Counted from the stretch's first letter, positions 54,858 through 63,634 are shown. The stretch: 64,000 nt of DNA from Paraburkholderia acidicola (GCF_002362315.1 NZ_MTZV01000003.1:372001-436000); one strand, 5' to 3'. The notes: a model not told the origin generated them from the letters alone. Made by a program: numbers and translations.

Positions 54858-54977
54858 TATCAGCATCCCTGATACGGCCATAAGGAATATCAGCTTATCT
54901 TAATCAGGTGAGCGCCGATATGATGGGGCGAATGCGGCTCATTGAAGCATCGTTGCAGGTTTATCAAAGGTTTCGTC

Positions 54978-55901
54978 ATGGTTGAAGACACGCTGGTTTC
55001 GCCGCCCGCCTCACGCTCGACATTCGCACTTCAAAAACCGCCCGCGAAATCGCGACGCGCCGTCGGCATGGCGGCTCTGCTTGCCATGCTGTCGATGTCG
55101 AGCGTGCAGTTCGGTGCCGCGCTATCGGCCCCGACGATGACCGCGTTCGGCTCGTTCAGCACGACGTGGCTACGGCTTTGCTGGGCCGCTGTCGTGCTCG
55201 CTGTGGTGGTACGACCGAAGCTGCGCGGCTACGCGCCCGCACACTGGTTAGCCGCGCTTGCGCTCGGTGTCGCGATGGCGGGCATGACGCTGTGCTTCTT
55301 TGCCTCGATCGAACGCATTCCACTGGGACTTTCTGTCGCGATCGATTTTCTCGGCCCACTGACGGTCGCGACCATCGGTGTGCGCCGCTGGCGCGCACTG
55401 GTCTGGCCGCTGCTCGCGATTGCCGGTGTGCTGCTGCTTGCCCGGAGCGGAACCGGGTGGATTGGAGGATCGGTGGCGGAGTCGCTTGGTGTGCTGCTGG
55501 CAGCCGGCGCGGCGCTCGGCTGGGGCAGCTACATCGTGCTGATGAAAAAAACCGGCGCCGCGTTCGAGGGACTCGAGGGACTGTCGATTTCGCTGATCGC
55601 GGCCGCGCTCGTCGCTACACCGTTTGGGTTGATCGACAGCGACGGCCACATCCCGCCGATGCAACTCGCCGCAACCGCCGGCCTCGCGCTACTCGTTCCG
55701 CTGCTGCCCTACGCGCTCGAAATGGTCGCGTTGCGGCAGATGCCGGCTGCGGCGTTCGGCATCCTGATGAGCGTGGAACCGGCGATCGGCGCGCTCGCGG
55801 GGTTCATCGTTCTGCATCAACCGATGACCGCGTTGCAACTCGTGGGCATGGTGTGCGTGGTGTGTGCGAGCGTCGGTGTCATCGCGGCGGCGACACGCTA
55901 A
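54978..55901 (+). CDS. EamA/DMT-family transporter (RhtA-like)
   Basis: 307 residues with about ten hydrophobic segments in two EamA halves. The sequence resembles RhtA, the threonine/homoserine exporter, for example in RIPLGLSVAIDFLGPLTVA (about 113-131) and LPYALEMVALRQMPAAAFGILMSVEPA. Exports amino acids or related molecules. The ATG at 54978 has AAAGG seven bases upstream; 12 codons of open frame precede it. Regulated by the divergent LysR gene, by position. Confidence 0.9.
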   Translation: MVEDTLVSPPASRSTFALQKPPAKSRRAVGMAALLAMLSMSSVQFGAALSAPTMTAFGSFSTTWLRLCWAAVVLAVVVRPKLRGYAPAHWLAALALGVAMAGMTLCFFASIERIPLGLSVAIDFLGPLTVATIGVRRWRALVWPLLAIAGVLLLARSGTGWIGGSVAESLGVLLAAGAALGWGSYIVLMKKTGAAFEGLEGLSISLIAAALVATPFGLIDSDGHIPPMQLAATAGLALLVPLLPYALEMVALRQMPAAAFGILMSVEPAIGALAGFIVLHQPMTALQLVGMVCVVCASVGVIAAATR

Positions 55902-55920
55902 CGAGCCACGCAACGCTGCG

Positions 55921-57414
55921 CTAGGCCGCTTTCTGCGCAACGACGTCGACATAGTCCTCACTGTCGACGTCGTAACCGGACGGCTCCCAGCGAATGGCGA
56001 GCAACGTTAGCAGCGAAGTCAACGGAGCCAGCGCGATGACCCAGAAGACCTTCGTACCGAGCGCCGCGGCAAGTACCGGAAAGAGAAACAACGATACCGT
56101 CGACGCAGCGCGCACGAGCGTCTGGTTCAAACCGACACCGATACCGCGTAGCGAAGTCGGATAGCTGAGCGACGCGTAGGTCATAGAATGCGAGCCGGGA
56201 CCAAAGCCCTGCCCGAACAGATACGCACCGAGCAGCAGGATAGCGAGTCCAACATAAACCGGCGCGGCCGGCTTGCCGATCGACGCGAGCCCGATCAACG
56301 CGACGAACTGCAGCGCAACGCCGAACAGCGTCATCTTCCATGCGCCGATGCTATGTGCCGTGCGCACGCCGATCAGACCGCCGACAAACGCAAACAGCAG
56401 ATTCAATGCAAGCGAGGCGACGATCGTCGTGAGCGGTCCCTGCTGCAGAAAACTCGCGATGATCACCGGCAGGCCGAAGATCACGGCGTTATAGCCAAAC
56501 GACGAGGCCGCGCCGATGACCGCGGCCAGCACCGTACGCCGCCGATAGGTCGCGTTAAACAGCACCGCGTAGTTGCGCCAGGTTGCGGCGCGCGGTGCGC
56601 GAACGGGCGTCGCGTCGCGCTCGACCACCGTATCGATGCCATACGTGCGCTTCAGGATGCGTGCTGCGCCCTCGAGGTCGCCCTGATTCGCAGCCCACAC
56701 CGGCGACTCGCTGATATAGCGGCTGCGAACCGCGATGATGACGAGCGCCGGCACGGCGCCGAACGCCAGGGTCAGCCGCCACAACCAGCCGAGATGCGCG
56801 GGCGGTAGCAGCGCATATAAACTGAGGATCAGCAGATAGCAGAAACTCGTGGCCGCATACCACGCGGGGCACCACGCTGCGACGGCGGCCGCCTTGTTGC
56901 CCTTGCCCGACACACGCGAGAACTCCGCGAGAAACGCCATGGCGACCGGCAGATCGAGACCAACGCCGAAGCCCATCAGAAAGCGCGCACCGCCGAGCAC
57001 CCATGCGTTCGGCGCAAGACCAGCGGCGATCGCCGCGACGACGAAGAACAGCATGTCGGCCATAAACACGCGATATCGCCCGATGCGGTCCGTCAGATAA
57101 CCGCCGACCGCAGCACCGAGAATCGCACCGAATGTGATCGCCGACGCGACGAAACCGACCTGCACGGGGCTCAATGCGAACTGCCGCGCGATGTCCTTGA
57201 TGCCGTAGGCAAGCGACGTCAGATCGTAAGCATCGAGAAACACGCCACCGAGTGCGATCGCGATGACGATGCGTGCGTGGCTACCCGGTTTCGCGCCCGC
57301 GTTGACGAGACGCGAGACGTCCTGTGCGGAGCGGATGACGGTGGGGGACGACTGATGCGATGTGTCGGCGGCTGCGACTTCGCGCGCGGATGGGGAAAGC
57401 GTGACGGTGGACAT
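55921..57414 (-). CDS. MFS transporter, sugar-porter/MHS-like
   Basis: 497 residues with about 12 hydrophobic segments. IALGGVFLDAYDLTSLAYGI (about 53-72) and the loop motif GGYLTDRIGRYRVFMAD (about 103-119) are typical of sugar-porter or aromatic-acid symporter groups, and ESPVWAANQGDLEGA follows TM6 as in the sugar-porter family. Uptake of a sugar or organic acid is likely. It stands alone, next to the tRNA-Ser gene. Confidence 0.88.
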   Translation of the reverse strand: MSTVTLSPSAREVAAADTSHQSSPTVIRSAQDVSRLVNAGAKPGSHARIVIAIALGGVFLDAYDLTSLAYGIKDIARQFALSPVQVGFVASAITFGAILGAAVGGYLTDRIGRYRVFMADMLFFVVAAIAAGLAPNAWVLGGARFLMGFGVGLDLPVAMAFLAEFSRVSGKGNKAAAVAAWCPAWYAATSFCYLLILSLYALLPPAHLGWLWRLTLAFGAVPALVIIAVRSRYISESPVWAANQGDLEGAARILKRTYGIDTVVERDATPVRAPRAATWRNYAVLFNATYRRRTVLAAVIGAASSFGYNAVIFGLPVIIASFLQQGPLTTIVASLALNLLFAFVGGLIGVRTAHSIGAWKMTLFGVALQFVALIGLASIGKPAAPVYVGLAILLLGAYLFGQGFGPGSHSMTYASLSYPTSLRGIGVGLNQTLVRAASTVSLFLFPVLAAALGTKVFWVIALAPLTSLLTLLAIRWEPSGYDVDSEDYVDVVAQKAA

Positions 57415-57607
57415 GATTCAGCAGGCGCTCAGCGACCGGATAGATTCGAAGATCCGATGCTACCGAGCCGCCCGTGCGCGCCCAAACGATGATTTCGACT
57501 ATGCAAATCGCGTATTGCAGAGGTGGATGACAGGTACGGCGTGCGGTGGTTGCGGGGGTGCAGTCTCGGTCCGTCTTCGTCGGGGTGGCGCACGGTCCAG
57601 AGTTTGC

Positions 57608-57613
57608 TATAAT
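57608..57613 (+). promoter_or_regulatory. -10 box of tRNA-Ser
   Basis: TATAAT, a perfect sigma-70 -10 box, 11 bases before the tRNA start. Confidence 0.75.
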
Positions 57614-57624
57614 GCGCGTCCACC

Positions 57625-57715
57625 GGAGAGATGGATGAGCGGTTTAAGTCGCACGCCTGGAAAGCGTGTATAGGTTAATAACCTATCCGGGGTTCGAATC
57701 CCCGTCTCTCCGCCA
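57625..57715 (+). tRNA. tRNA-Ser(GGA)
   Basis: 91 nt including the encoded CCA end. The acceptor stem GGAGAGA pairs with TCTCTCC, followed by discriminator G and CCA. The anticodon stem-loop has loop CTGGAAA, so the anticodon is GGA (reads UCC and UCU). A long variable arm of TATAGGTTA...AACCTAT type and the T-arm CGGGG-TTCGAAT-CCCCG are present. The long variable arm is diagnostic of serine tRNAs. tRNA 3' ends are common integration sites and the DNA beyond this gene looks accessory. Confidence 0.95.
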
Positions 57716-58052
57716 AAGTGGCTCATAATCCCTTGATTTTACTACAAAATCAGGGGATTTTTGCTTTTGACTATCAAATTAACTCACAACCCCTTTGATC
57801 CCCAGAAACGGGTTGCGACAGCGCAATTTGTGCTGCGTTGCAGCAAAATGATGTATAATGGGGTCGTATCGGTATGGTTTCATGGACACCCCACATGTCG
57901 ATACGAATCTTTCAAACCTTTCAACTCTTGAAAGTCAGGTAGTCGACCCGCGTCGGGCATCATTCGGCGCCCCGTCTTAGACATTCCCTCATTGCGTCCA
58001 ACGTATCCGAAACCCTTCGGAGGCGTTCGCTCGCCTACTGGAAACGCTCATC
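57716..58052 (+). other. 337-bp region after tRNA-Ser with a structured leader
   Basis: Contains the tRNA terminator, then a promoter-like TATAAT at 57854-57859. An 8-bp perfect dyad (TCGTATCG at 57864-57871, CGATACGA at 57899-57906) encloses a second small dyad. No gene. The run to the next ATG at 58053 is a long 5' leader that could fold. AT-rich relative to the chromosome, in line with accessory DNA. Confidence 0.55.
57728..57762 (+). terminator. Intrinsic terminator of tRNA-Ser
   Basis: ATCCCTTGATTTT, five-base loop ACTAC, then AAAATCAGGGGAT, pairing with one G-T wobble and followed by TTTT. A strong Rho-independent terminator 12 bases after the tRNA end. Confidence 0.85.
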
Positions 58053-58352
58053 ATGAAATTGACCCATGCCGACAATGTCGAGCCGCTGTTTTCGCTCGGC
58101 CATATCCTGATTACACCGGCTGCCATCGCCACGCTGCATTCTGCGGGCTTCTCTCCGATTGATCTCCTGCTTCGACATGTTCAAGGGGACTGGGGCGAAC
58201 TCGACGATTCGGATAGGAAACAAAACGACCGGGCTCTTGAGGCCAGGGAGCGATTGCTATCCGCGTACACACTACCGACGATGATCCGGATATGGGTGAT
58301 AACCGAGGCGGACCGGTCAGCGACGACCATCCTGCTGCCGCGAGAATACTAG
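58053..58352 (+). CDS. Small protein of a plasmid/ICE-associated family
   Basis: 99 residues. From memory it resembles a small protein common on plasmids and integrative elements, with conserved NVEPLFSLG (about 8-16), LITPAA, RHVQGDWGELDD (about 41-52) and the ending ITEADRSATTILLPREY (about 83-99). Some databases label it restriction-related without proof. Its position after a tRNA gene supports an accessory origin. GGAAA is nine bases before the ATG. Confidence 0.75.
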   Translation: MKLTHADNVEPLFSLGHILITPAAIATLHSAGFSPIDLLLRHVQGDWGELDDSDRKQNDRALEARERLLSAYTLPTMIRIWVITEADRSATTILLPREY

Positions 58353-58369
58353 CGAGGAAAGCGCTAAAC

Positions 58370-58696
58370 CTAGATTGCCCGCAGTTCGTCGTCGACTCCT
58401 GCCCACCGTATCGCTTGGTCAAGCAGCGCCGCCTTCCGCTCATCATCGAGCCTGTGAAACGCAGCTATTAGCTTGGCTTCAGTATCCCGCTCTGCATAAA
58501 AGAAGCAAGTTGGGAGCCGCAGCGCTTTCGCGATGCGAGCCACCATCGGGAAATCTGGTTCGTGCTTGCCACGCTCGTATTGGTTCATACGAGCACTCGC
58601 GGACATTTCGTCGATACCTGCAAGTACCCCGAGCTTCTCTTGGGAAAGCTTGGCGGCCTTACGAGCTTGTTTGAGCCGTTTCGTGAATACCGACAT
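58370..58696 (-). CDS. XRE-family transcriptional regulator
   Basis: 108 residues. N-terminal HTH_3 domain (about 7-65) with RKAAKLSQEKLGVLAGI and the usual YERGKHEPDF pair near 40-50, followed by a short C-terminal helix region. Typical of small repressors in accessory elements. Convergent with the small ICE-type gene (17-bp gap). Confidence 0.88.
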   Translation of the reverse strand: MSVFTKRLKQARKAAKLSQEKLGVLAGIDEMSASARMNQYERGKHEPDFPMVARIAKALRLPTCFFYAERDTEAKLIAAFHRLDDERKAALLDQAIRWAGVDDELRAI

Positions 58697-58954
58697 GCGA
58701 TGTATCCCCTCCGAAAGGGAACCATGCTGTCGATCAAAAGTATTTGATACACTAAGACTTTCTTAGTATTTGCCAGTCACTGATGCAACTACCCAGATGA
58801 CTAGATCTGCTCGTTCAAACGGCCGGGGTTGGCGACGGTGCCGCCAAGGTGAGGAGAAGGCGAAGCTCGGTATCCGCCTCAAACCGCTCACGCAGGCATG
58901 GCGAACGGAGGGAGGCATACCCCATACCCACTTATTCATAGGAAGCAACTCTGT

Positions 58955-59284
58955 ATGAAGAAACGCACCTTGTTGATACGGGTAGTTCGTTCGTCGATTC
59001 TTCTGGTCGCAATCATTGCGGGAGCGATATACGGCATCGATCAATGGCAGGCACGCGATCTGGTCAGATCGCAGGTCGAGGGGGCTGAATTCCAGCACAC
59101 ACATTATGGAAAGGGTTCCGGCGTATTTTGCGGCGAGGTGTCGGGCATTAATGGCTTCGGAACCAGAACGCCCTTCACTCGCTTCGTGCTTGATGGTGCC
59201 GTATTGACCGTTGCACCCATGACCTTTCACCAGGAGGAAATCGATGCATTCGAGAATTTGTGGAAAGTGCAATGCGAGCAGTAA
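58955..59284 (+). CDS. Small membrane-anchored or secreted hypothetical protein
   Basis: 109 residues with an N-terminal hydrophobic segment (about 10-27), probably an uncleaved anchor or signal. The segment FCGEVSGINGFGTRTPFTRFV (about 58-78) resembles a short motif found in many uncharacterised secreted or periplasmic proteins. Two Cys residues (about 59 and 107) could form a disulfide. AGGAAG precedes the ATG at 58955; the open frame starts 19 codons earlier without support. No function known. Confidence 0.7.
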   Translation: MKKRTLLIRVVRSSILLVAIIAGAIYGIDQWQARDLVRSQVEGAEFQHTHYGKGSGVFCGEVSGINGFGTRTPFTRFVLDGAVLTVAPMTFHQEEIDAFENLWKVQCEQ

Positions 59285-59435
59285 CGCCACCTGATTTATC
59301 TGCGCCCACACAGAGAAGATCGCTTACATGCCTGTGACCTGCATAGGCAACGCGGTGGAATATGAAGACGAAGTCACCGATGAACCACAGATGCACGCCG
59401 CGATTGACGTGCGTTTTTCTAACCGGGGAACAACC

Positions 59436-59810
59436 ATGAGAAACATCGTTCAGAGCAAAACCACCCTTCTCCTGCTGGCTTTGATCAGCGCTTCCGCGGG
59501 CGCACAAACAGTCTACGATGCGCGGCAGCAGCTTTTTGGCGTGATCACGGATCAGGCATGCGCCGTATATGCCGAAGTTGGGGGAGCCGTTGCTAAAGCA
59601 AATGCCAAGGGTACAAAGCGCGCGACTGTCAAAGCGCGTGCCTCTCGCGCCGTGGGGGCAGACGGCAGGCCACTGACGCAGAATCCCGACGCCCTCAACC
59701 TGACGTTTGCGATCATCGACGCCGTGTACGAACAGGGCGCAAAGACTGATGAGGAAGGCAACGTCATCGGTCGCCAGATTTGTACACAAACGATGGCGAT
59801 TGGTGAATGA
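59436..59810 (+). CDS. Small secreted hypothetical protein
   Basis: 124 residues with a clear signal peptide (about 1-24, ending SAGAQ). The rest is short and alanine-rich, with one Cys pair (about 47 and 117) that could form a disulfide. GGGGAA precedes the ATG at 59436; 36 upstream codons of open frame are unlikely. Probably periplasmic. It belongs to the cluster of small, unrelated-looking genes behind tRNA-Ser. Confidence 0.65.
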   Translation: MRNIVQSKTTLLLLALISASAGAQTVYDARQQLFGVITDQACAVYAEVGGAVAKANAKGTKRATVKARASRAVGADGRPLTQNPDALNLTFAIIDAVYEQGAKTDEEGNVIGRQICTQTMAIGE

Positions 59811-59838
59811 TCTCCCACTTCGATCAAGGCATCTCATC

Positions 59839-60222
59839 ATGATCTCGAGCGTGAATATTCTTGTACCTGTTGAGTACGATCTCTACGCGAGCGTCGTCGA
59901 TTTCTATCGCACAACGGTGAGACTCAGCACTCATTCAACAGGAGTATCTGTCCAGGGTAACCCGTGGCACTCCTTCCTCATTCGCGGGATTAGCATGACC
60001 ATTCATACCGGTCGGGACCGCGAGTTCCCGTATCCAGAATTTCGCCCGACAGGGCACGGGATCGCGCTTGCAATTGAAGTGCAGAGCGTAGATCAGGAAG
60101 TAAAGAGGTTGGAATTGCTCGGCGTCACGCCTCGGAACAGGCTGAACTACGCGGATGGGATGAAAGCAGTATCTATTATCGACCCCGCTGGGAATGTTCT
60201 GGAGATCTGGGGCTACTCCTGA
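59839..60222 (+). CDS. VOC-superfamily protein
   Basis: 127 residues of the vicinal-oxygen-chelate fold (glyoxalase/bleomycin-resistance type): a beta-alpha-beta-beta-beta start (MISSVNILVPVEYDLYAS, then VVDFYRTTVRL), and the ending VSIIDPAGNVLEIWGYS with the usual Glu metal ligand. Could be a small-molecule-modifying enzyme or a binding protein. AAGG precedes the ATG at 59839. No linked enzyme indicates the substrate. Confidence 0.82.
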   Translation: MISSVNILVPVEYDLYASVVDFYRTTVRLSTHSTGVSVQGNPWHSFLIRGISMTIHTGRDREFPYPEFRPTGHGIALAIEVQSVDQEVKRLELLGVTPRNRLNYADGMKAVSIIDPAGNVLEIWGYS

Positions 60223-60343
60223 AAAGGGGTGCCAGTAACCCAAGAGACGCATCCGAAACCAAGCCTGAAGGCTTGACAGTTCTTCTCGCGTAACGCTACA
60301 ACACACCGTAATCAGGGGACGAGAGAACTTTAAGGAAATATAT

Positions 60344-60892
60344 ATGCGTTCTGACGATATTCGAGCGCAGAGTCCGCTCGGGCTGCTGACAATGTATTCC
60401 TGCATTTTGTATGAGCTACAACGCCACGGGGTTGTGCGTTCGTACAACAACCCTGTGGGCGACGTCGCAGAATGGATGGTTTCTAAGCATCTGAAGTTAG
60501 AACTGATGCCACCATCCTGGAAAAATTTCGACGCTGTTGACAGCGAAGGGAGGCGTTACCAGATCAAGGCTCGCCGCCTCTGGGGAAAAAACAGGTCCAC
60601 CCAGTTTACGATTCGCAGTACGGAGAAAGACCTTTTTGACTTTCTCGTCTGCGTAATCTTCGAAGATGATTTCATTGTCCGTAGGGCCGTGGCTATTCCG
60701 CTCCCCCTCCTTCGAGTGATTGGAAAACCAACCTCTGATCCGAACACTCGTCGGTTCAATTTTGCGCGTGACGTCCTTTCGCTGCCCGGTGTTTTTGACA
60801 TCTCGGAGATCTTGAGTACGTTTCCGCTTACCGAGCAGGAAGAAGAACTGTATAGCAGACTTTGCCGCATACAATTACCGAAAGAGGTATAG
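60344..60892 (+). CDS. PD-(D/E)XK-like protein, DUF6998-type
   Basis: 182 residues. The pattern Glu43 (GDVAEWMVSK), Asp63/Asp66 (FDAVDSEG) and Q73-I-K75 (YQIKAR) matches a PD-(D/E)XK nuclease core in which the second acidic position is Gln, as in DUF6998 proteins. This points to a nuclease-like fold, but activity is not certain with Q-x-K. AAGGAAA is near the ATG. A stand-alone gene; no methyltransferase or partner is present, so a restriction system cannot be claimed. Confidence 0.7.
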   Translation: MRSDDIRAQSPLGLLTMYSCILYELQRHGVVRSYNNPVGDVAEWMVSKHLKLELMPPSWKNFDAVDSEGRRYQIKARRLWGKNRSTQFTIRSTEKDLFDFLVCVIFEDDFIVRRAVAIPLPLLRVIGKPTSDPNTRRFNFARDVLSLPGVFDISEILSTFPLTEQEEELYSRLCRIQLPKEV

Positions 60893-61377
60893 AACCGCAC
60901 GAAGAAAGACTGCCGTTATGGCTACACTCACCTTCTCACGAATACCCAATTGAGCAATCCGAAGGTTATGGGAGTTTCATATGGTGCCGGGGACCGAACT
61001 CGAACCGATAGCTGTGGCGGCATTTCGTGTTGTCGTGGGGAGTTTATGGGGAGTGCGGACGCGAAAAGCACTAGCCCGCTAACCGGGGCCACTCCAGGAA
61101 CAGCGCCCCACTGCAGAGAATTGCCCGCATCCGGTCGACCGCAGTCGTACCGGACCAGAACTCGGTCCTCGCCAAGAGCAGTCGATCAATCCGGAGCTAC
61201 GCCGTACGATCCTCCCGGTATCGCAAATCGACACCCGGGAAAGATTCGCTTTATCGCAATCCTCATTCGAATCACAATCCTGCTACTGAAATTCGCCTTT
61301 CATACCGTAATTGGTCCGATCGCATAACGATCCACCCTACTTACGGCACTGAACGATGGCAACCGCTTGGAATATAA
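60893..61377 (+). other. 485-bp region with a degenerate tRNA-Leu-like 3' end
   Basis: No accepted gene. On the minus strand, 60982-61010 resembles the 3' end of a leucine tRNA, with the T-loop GTTCGAGT and ending GGCACCA, but the T stem is broken. An open frame across it starts with GAGDRTRTD, a known by-product of translating tRNA/att remnants. The rest (61011-61377) shows nothing I recognise. Confidence 0.5.
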
Positions 61378-61785
61378 ATGACTGATATCCCAGAGGAATC
61401 GCGGTCGCAGGATCGCGTGGCAGGGCAAGGCGAGTCACCCACTACTCCCATGTGGCAAAGATTCCTCCTGCTCGCGGCAGCGGGTGCGGTAGTCGCAGGT
61501 TTTGCGCTTCTTGGCGCCTGGAGTCTCTACTGCCGCGATCTAGTCAAGGCCGTACTATGGTCCCTTCTCTCTGGCACTGAAGGCATCTACTACGCGGCGG
61601 CCAACTCGCCTGACCTGTTCTGGAGCCTGCTCCTCGCATATGTTGCGGTGGTCTTCATCGTCTGCCGATATACTCAGTTTCGACTTACCTGGCCGCGATT
61701 TGCGATCGGAATCGTCGCGGGTTATACCTTGGCTGCCCTGATTACAGGGATTTTCGTAAGCCCAGACTCGTGCAATCTTTTCTGA
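61378..61785 (+). CDS. Hypothetical membrane protein
   Basis: 135 residues with a hydrophilic N-terminus and about three hydrophobic segments (about 28-50, 78-96, 105-128). No family recognised. No signal peptide. It sits between the tRNA-like remnant and the lipase; no operon partner. No clear ribosome site, so the start is uncertain. Confidence 0.6.
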   Translation: MTDIPEESRSQDRVAGQGESPTTPMWQRFLLLAAAGAVVAGFALLGAWSLYCRDLVKAVLWSLLSGTEGIYYAAANSPDLFWSLLLAYVAVVFIVCRYTQFRLTWPRFAIGIVAGYTLAALITGIFVSPDSCNLF

Positions 61786-61881
61786 AGCGACCTTCTCCTG
61801 TTCAGAGCGGTGTCTGTCAGTGGGGCAGTGTTGACATTCCTCTGCCCCTTTTCCGGGACAGCAGCGGGGAACATACGCCGA

Positions 61882-61953
61882 TGATGCAGCAGTATCTGCG
61901 CCCCGTCTGACAAGGCTTTGATTGACGAGCTACGCCATCAGCTACGCTCACTA
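61882..61953 (+). repeat. Copy 1 of a ~72-bp diverged direct repeat
   Basis: About 80% identical to 63926-63997 by eye. Both start TGATGCAGCAG and contain AAGGCTTTGA and CTACGCCATC. In one frame both read K-A-L-x-D-x-L-R-H-x-L-R-x-L, resembling the start of an IS-type transposase, so it may be an insertion-element remnant. Confidence 0.6.
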
Positions 61954-62212
61954 TTTTCCTGTCGGCCCGCTATCGACCCTGAACGGTCTCTCGCTATACC
62001 CTGAAGCGAACCTTTCCACGCAGTGGCCATACGTGCCTTCCAGCGATAGAAAGCCAACGGATTGCTGCTCAGAGGCAACTGGGCATTCGGTCGCACCCCG
62101 CTGCGAATGATCCCGCGTTCGCAAATGTTGAAACATGGCCGCGGTCGAGCTTCGAACTCACGACGAACCAAGCGTAAACCCAAACAGCGTAAACCACCAC
62201 TTGAGGGAAAAA

Positions 62213-62251
62213 TAACAACGCTGTTACGATGAAAAAATAACACTAGCGTTA
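62213..62251. promoter_or_regulatory. Paired TAAC-N6-GTTA dyads upstream of the lipase
   Basis: TAAC-N6-GTTA occurs at 62213-62226 (as TAACA-N4-TGTTA) and again at 62238-62251, with centres 25 bp apart. Dyads of this kind are typical TetR-family operators. No TetR gene is adjacent. Confidence 0.5.
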
Positions 62252-62287
62252 CATAAAGTGACTGATCTAACTCATTGGGAGCGTGAG

Positions 62288-63634
62288 ATGTCGGAGACAA
62301 AAAACGTAGAGCGTCGTTGGCGTGCAGTTGCGAGGCAGCGAGTAGCCCTGATTGCTGCGTCGCTGGTGATCATAGGCGCAGCAAGTTCGGCCGAAGCACG
62401 GGTCCCACCCGGGCAAGATCCGTTCTATCAGTACAGCGGTAGCACGCCTCTGGCGGACATCAATCCGGGTACGGTGCTGAAGACGCGGACCGTTCCGTAC
62501 CACGTCCTCGGCTTTCCACTGCCGATCAAAACCACACAGCTGTTGTACCGCTCGACAGGGCAGCTCGGGCAGCCGACCGTGAACGTCACCTCGGTGATCC
62601 AGCCGGCCTTCAGAATCGGTCCGCAGAAGCTGATTTCGTACCAGTCGGTCTATGACTCGCTGAACCCTGATGATGAGTCGTCTTACGCGATCTCAGGCGG
62701 ACTGACCCTTGGTGGATTGATTCCGGATATCGAGACGGTGCTGCTCGCTCCGTTCCTGTTGCAGGGCTACAGCATTGTGATCTCCGATACCGAAGGCCAG
62801 CAGGCAGATTTCCTCGCCGGGCGGGAGTACGGCATGAACGTACTGAATTCCTTGCGAGCAACGTTTAACTCGCCGGCGGTTGGTCTGCCCGGTGACACCA
62901 AAGTCGTCCTGGTCGGCTACTCCGGTGGTGCGATCGCGAGCGAGTGGGCGGCCGAACTGGCACCCTCCTACGCGCCCGACGTGGACCGGCACATCATTGG
63001 CTCGTCGATCGGCGGTGTATTTGTGGATCCAGCGCGCAACCTGCGCTACATCAATGGTAGCCTGGTATGGGCGGGACTCACGCCGATGGCGCTCGTCGGT
63101 ATGTCACGTGCGTTCAACGTCGATCTGACGCCCTACCTCAACGAGCACGGTAAAGCTGTTTTCGAGCAGCTGCAGAAAGCCTCGATCCTCAACGTGCTGG
63201 CGCAGTACCCCGGACTGACGTGGGCGTCGATTGCCGGGCCGGAGTACCAGACGCCAGAGAAGATCCCGGCGTACGTGAAAATGATGAATGACCTGATCAT
63301 GGGAACGGGTGGTACGCCGTCGGCCCCGATGCTGATTCAGGAAGGTACCGGTGGCGACCTTGTGGGTACGTCGGGAAACCAGCCCGGGTTCGGTGCTGGC
63401 GACGGCGTCATGATCGCGGGCGACGTCCGGACGCTGGCTCGCGACTATTGTTCGCGTGGGGTCAAGGTTCAGTACGGCGAGACTCCGCTTCTCAGCCATA
63501 CTCCTGATGCTCTGCTGGCATGGATTCCCGAAACACTGCTCTGGGTCAACGCGCGGTTCGCGAACCTCACGCCACCGCAAAATTGCGGGCAGATCCCAGC
63601 CGGCAATTCGCTCGCCCCGATTCCTGCCCTCTAG
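62288..63634 (+). CDS. Secretory lipase
   Basis: 448-residue lipase of the LIP family. Signal peptide at about 1-38 (ending AEA), nucleophile Ser212 in GYSGG, and the downstream catalytic Asp (GDLVG) and His (LLSHTPD) regions. Length and order match family members. The ATG at 62288 has GGGAG seven bases upstream; a GTG at 62258 would add 10 residues. Two TAAC-N6-GTTA dyads lie upstream. It hydrolyses acyl esters outside the cell. Its flanks carry copies of the diverged repeat. Confidence 0.9.
   Translation: MSETKNVERRWRAVARQRVALIAASLVIIGAASSAEARVPPGQDPFYQYSGSTPLADINPGTVLKTRTVPYHVLGFPLPIKTTQLLYRSTGQLGQPTVNVTSVIQPAFRIGPQKLISYQSVYDSLNPDDESSYAISGGLTLGGLIPDIETVLLAPFLLQGYSIVISDTEGQQADFLAGREYGMNVLNSLRATFNSPAVGLPGDTKVVLVGYSGGAIASEWAAELAPSYAPDVDRHIIGSSIGGVFVDPARNLRYINGSLVWAGLTPMALVGMSRAFNVDLTPYLNEHGKAVFEQLQKASILNVLAQYPGLTWASIAGPEYQTPEKIPAYVKMMNDLIMGTGGTPSAPMLIQEGTGGDLVGTSGNQPGFGAGDGVMIAGDVRTLARDYCSRGVKVQYGETPLLSHTPDALLAWIPETLLWVNARFANLTPPQNCGQIPAGNSLAPIPAL

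Larger units (their letters stand above)
61786..62287 (+). other. 502-bp region with a repeat copy and the lipase promoter
   Basis: No gene. It holds copy 1 of a diverged repeat (61882-61953), two TAAC-N6-GTTA sites (62213-62226 and 62238-62251) before the lipase, and its ribosome site (62277-62281). The remainder has no protein-like frame that I trust. Confidence 0.5.

Noticed and set aside
60950..61327. 125-codon open frame beginning near GAGDRTRTD
   Set aside because: This string arises from translating tRNA/attachment remnants; the frame has no domain content and lies over the tRNA-Leu-like 3' end.
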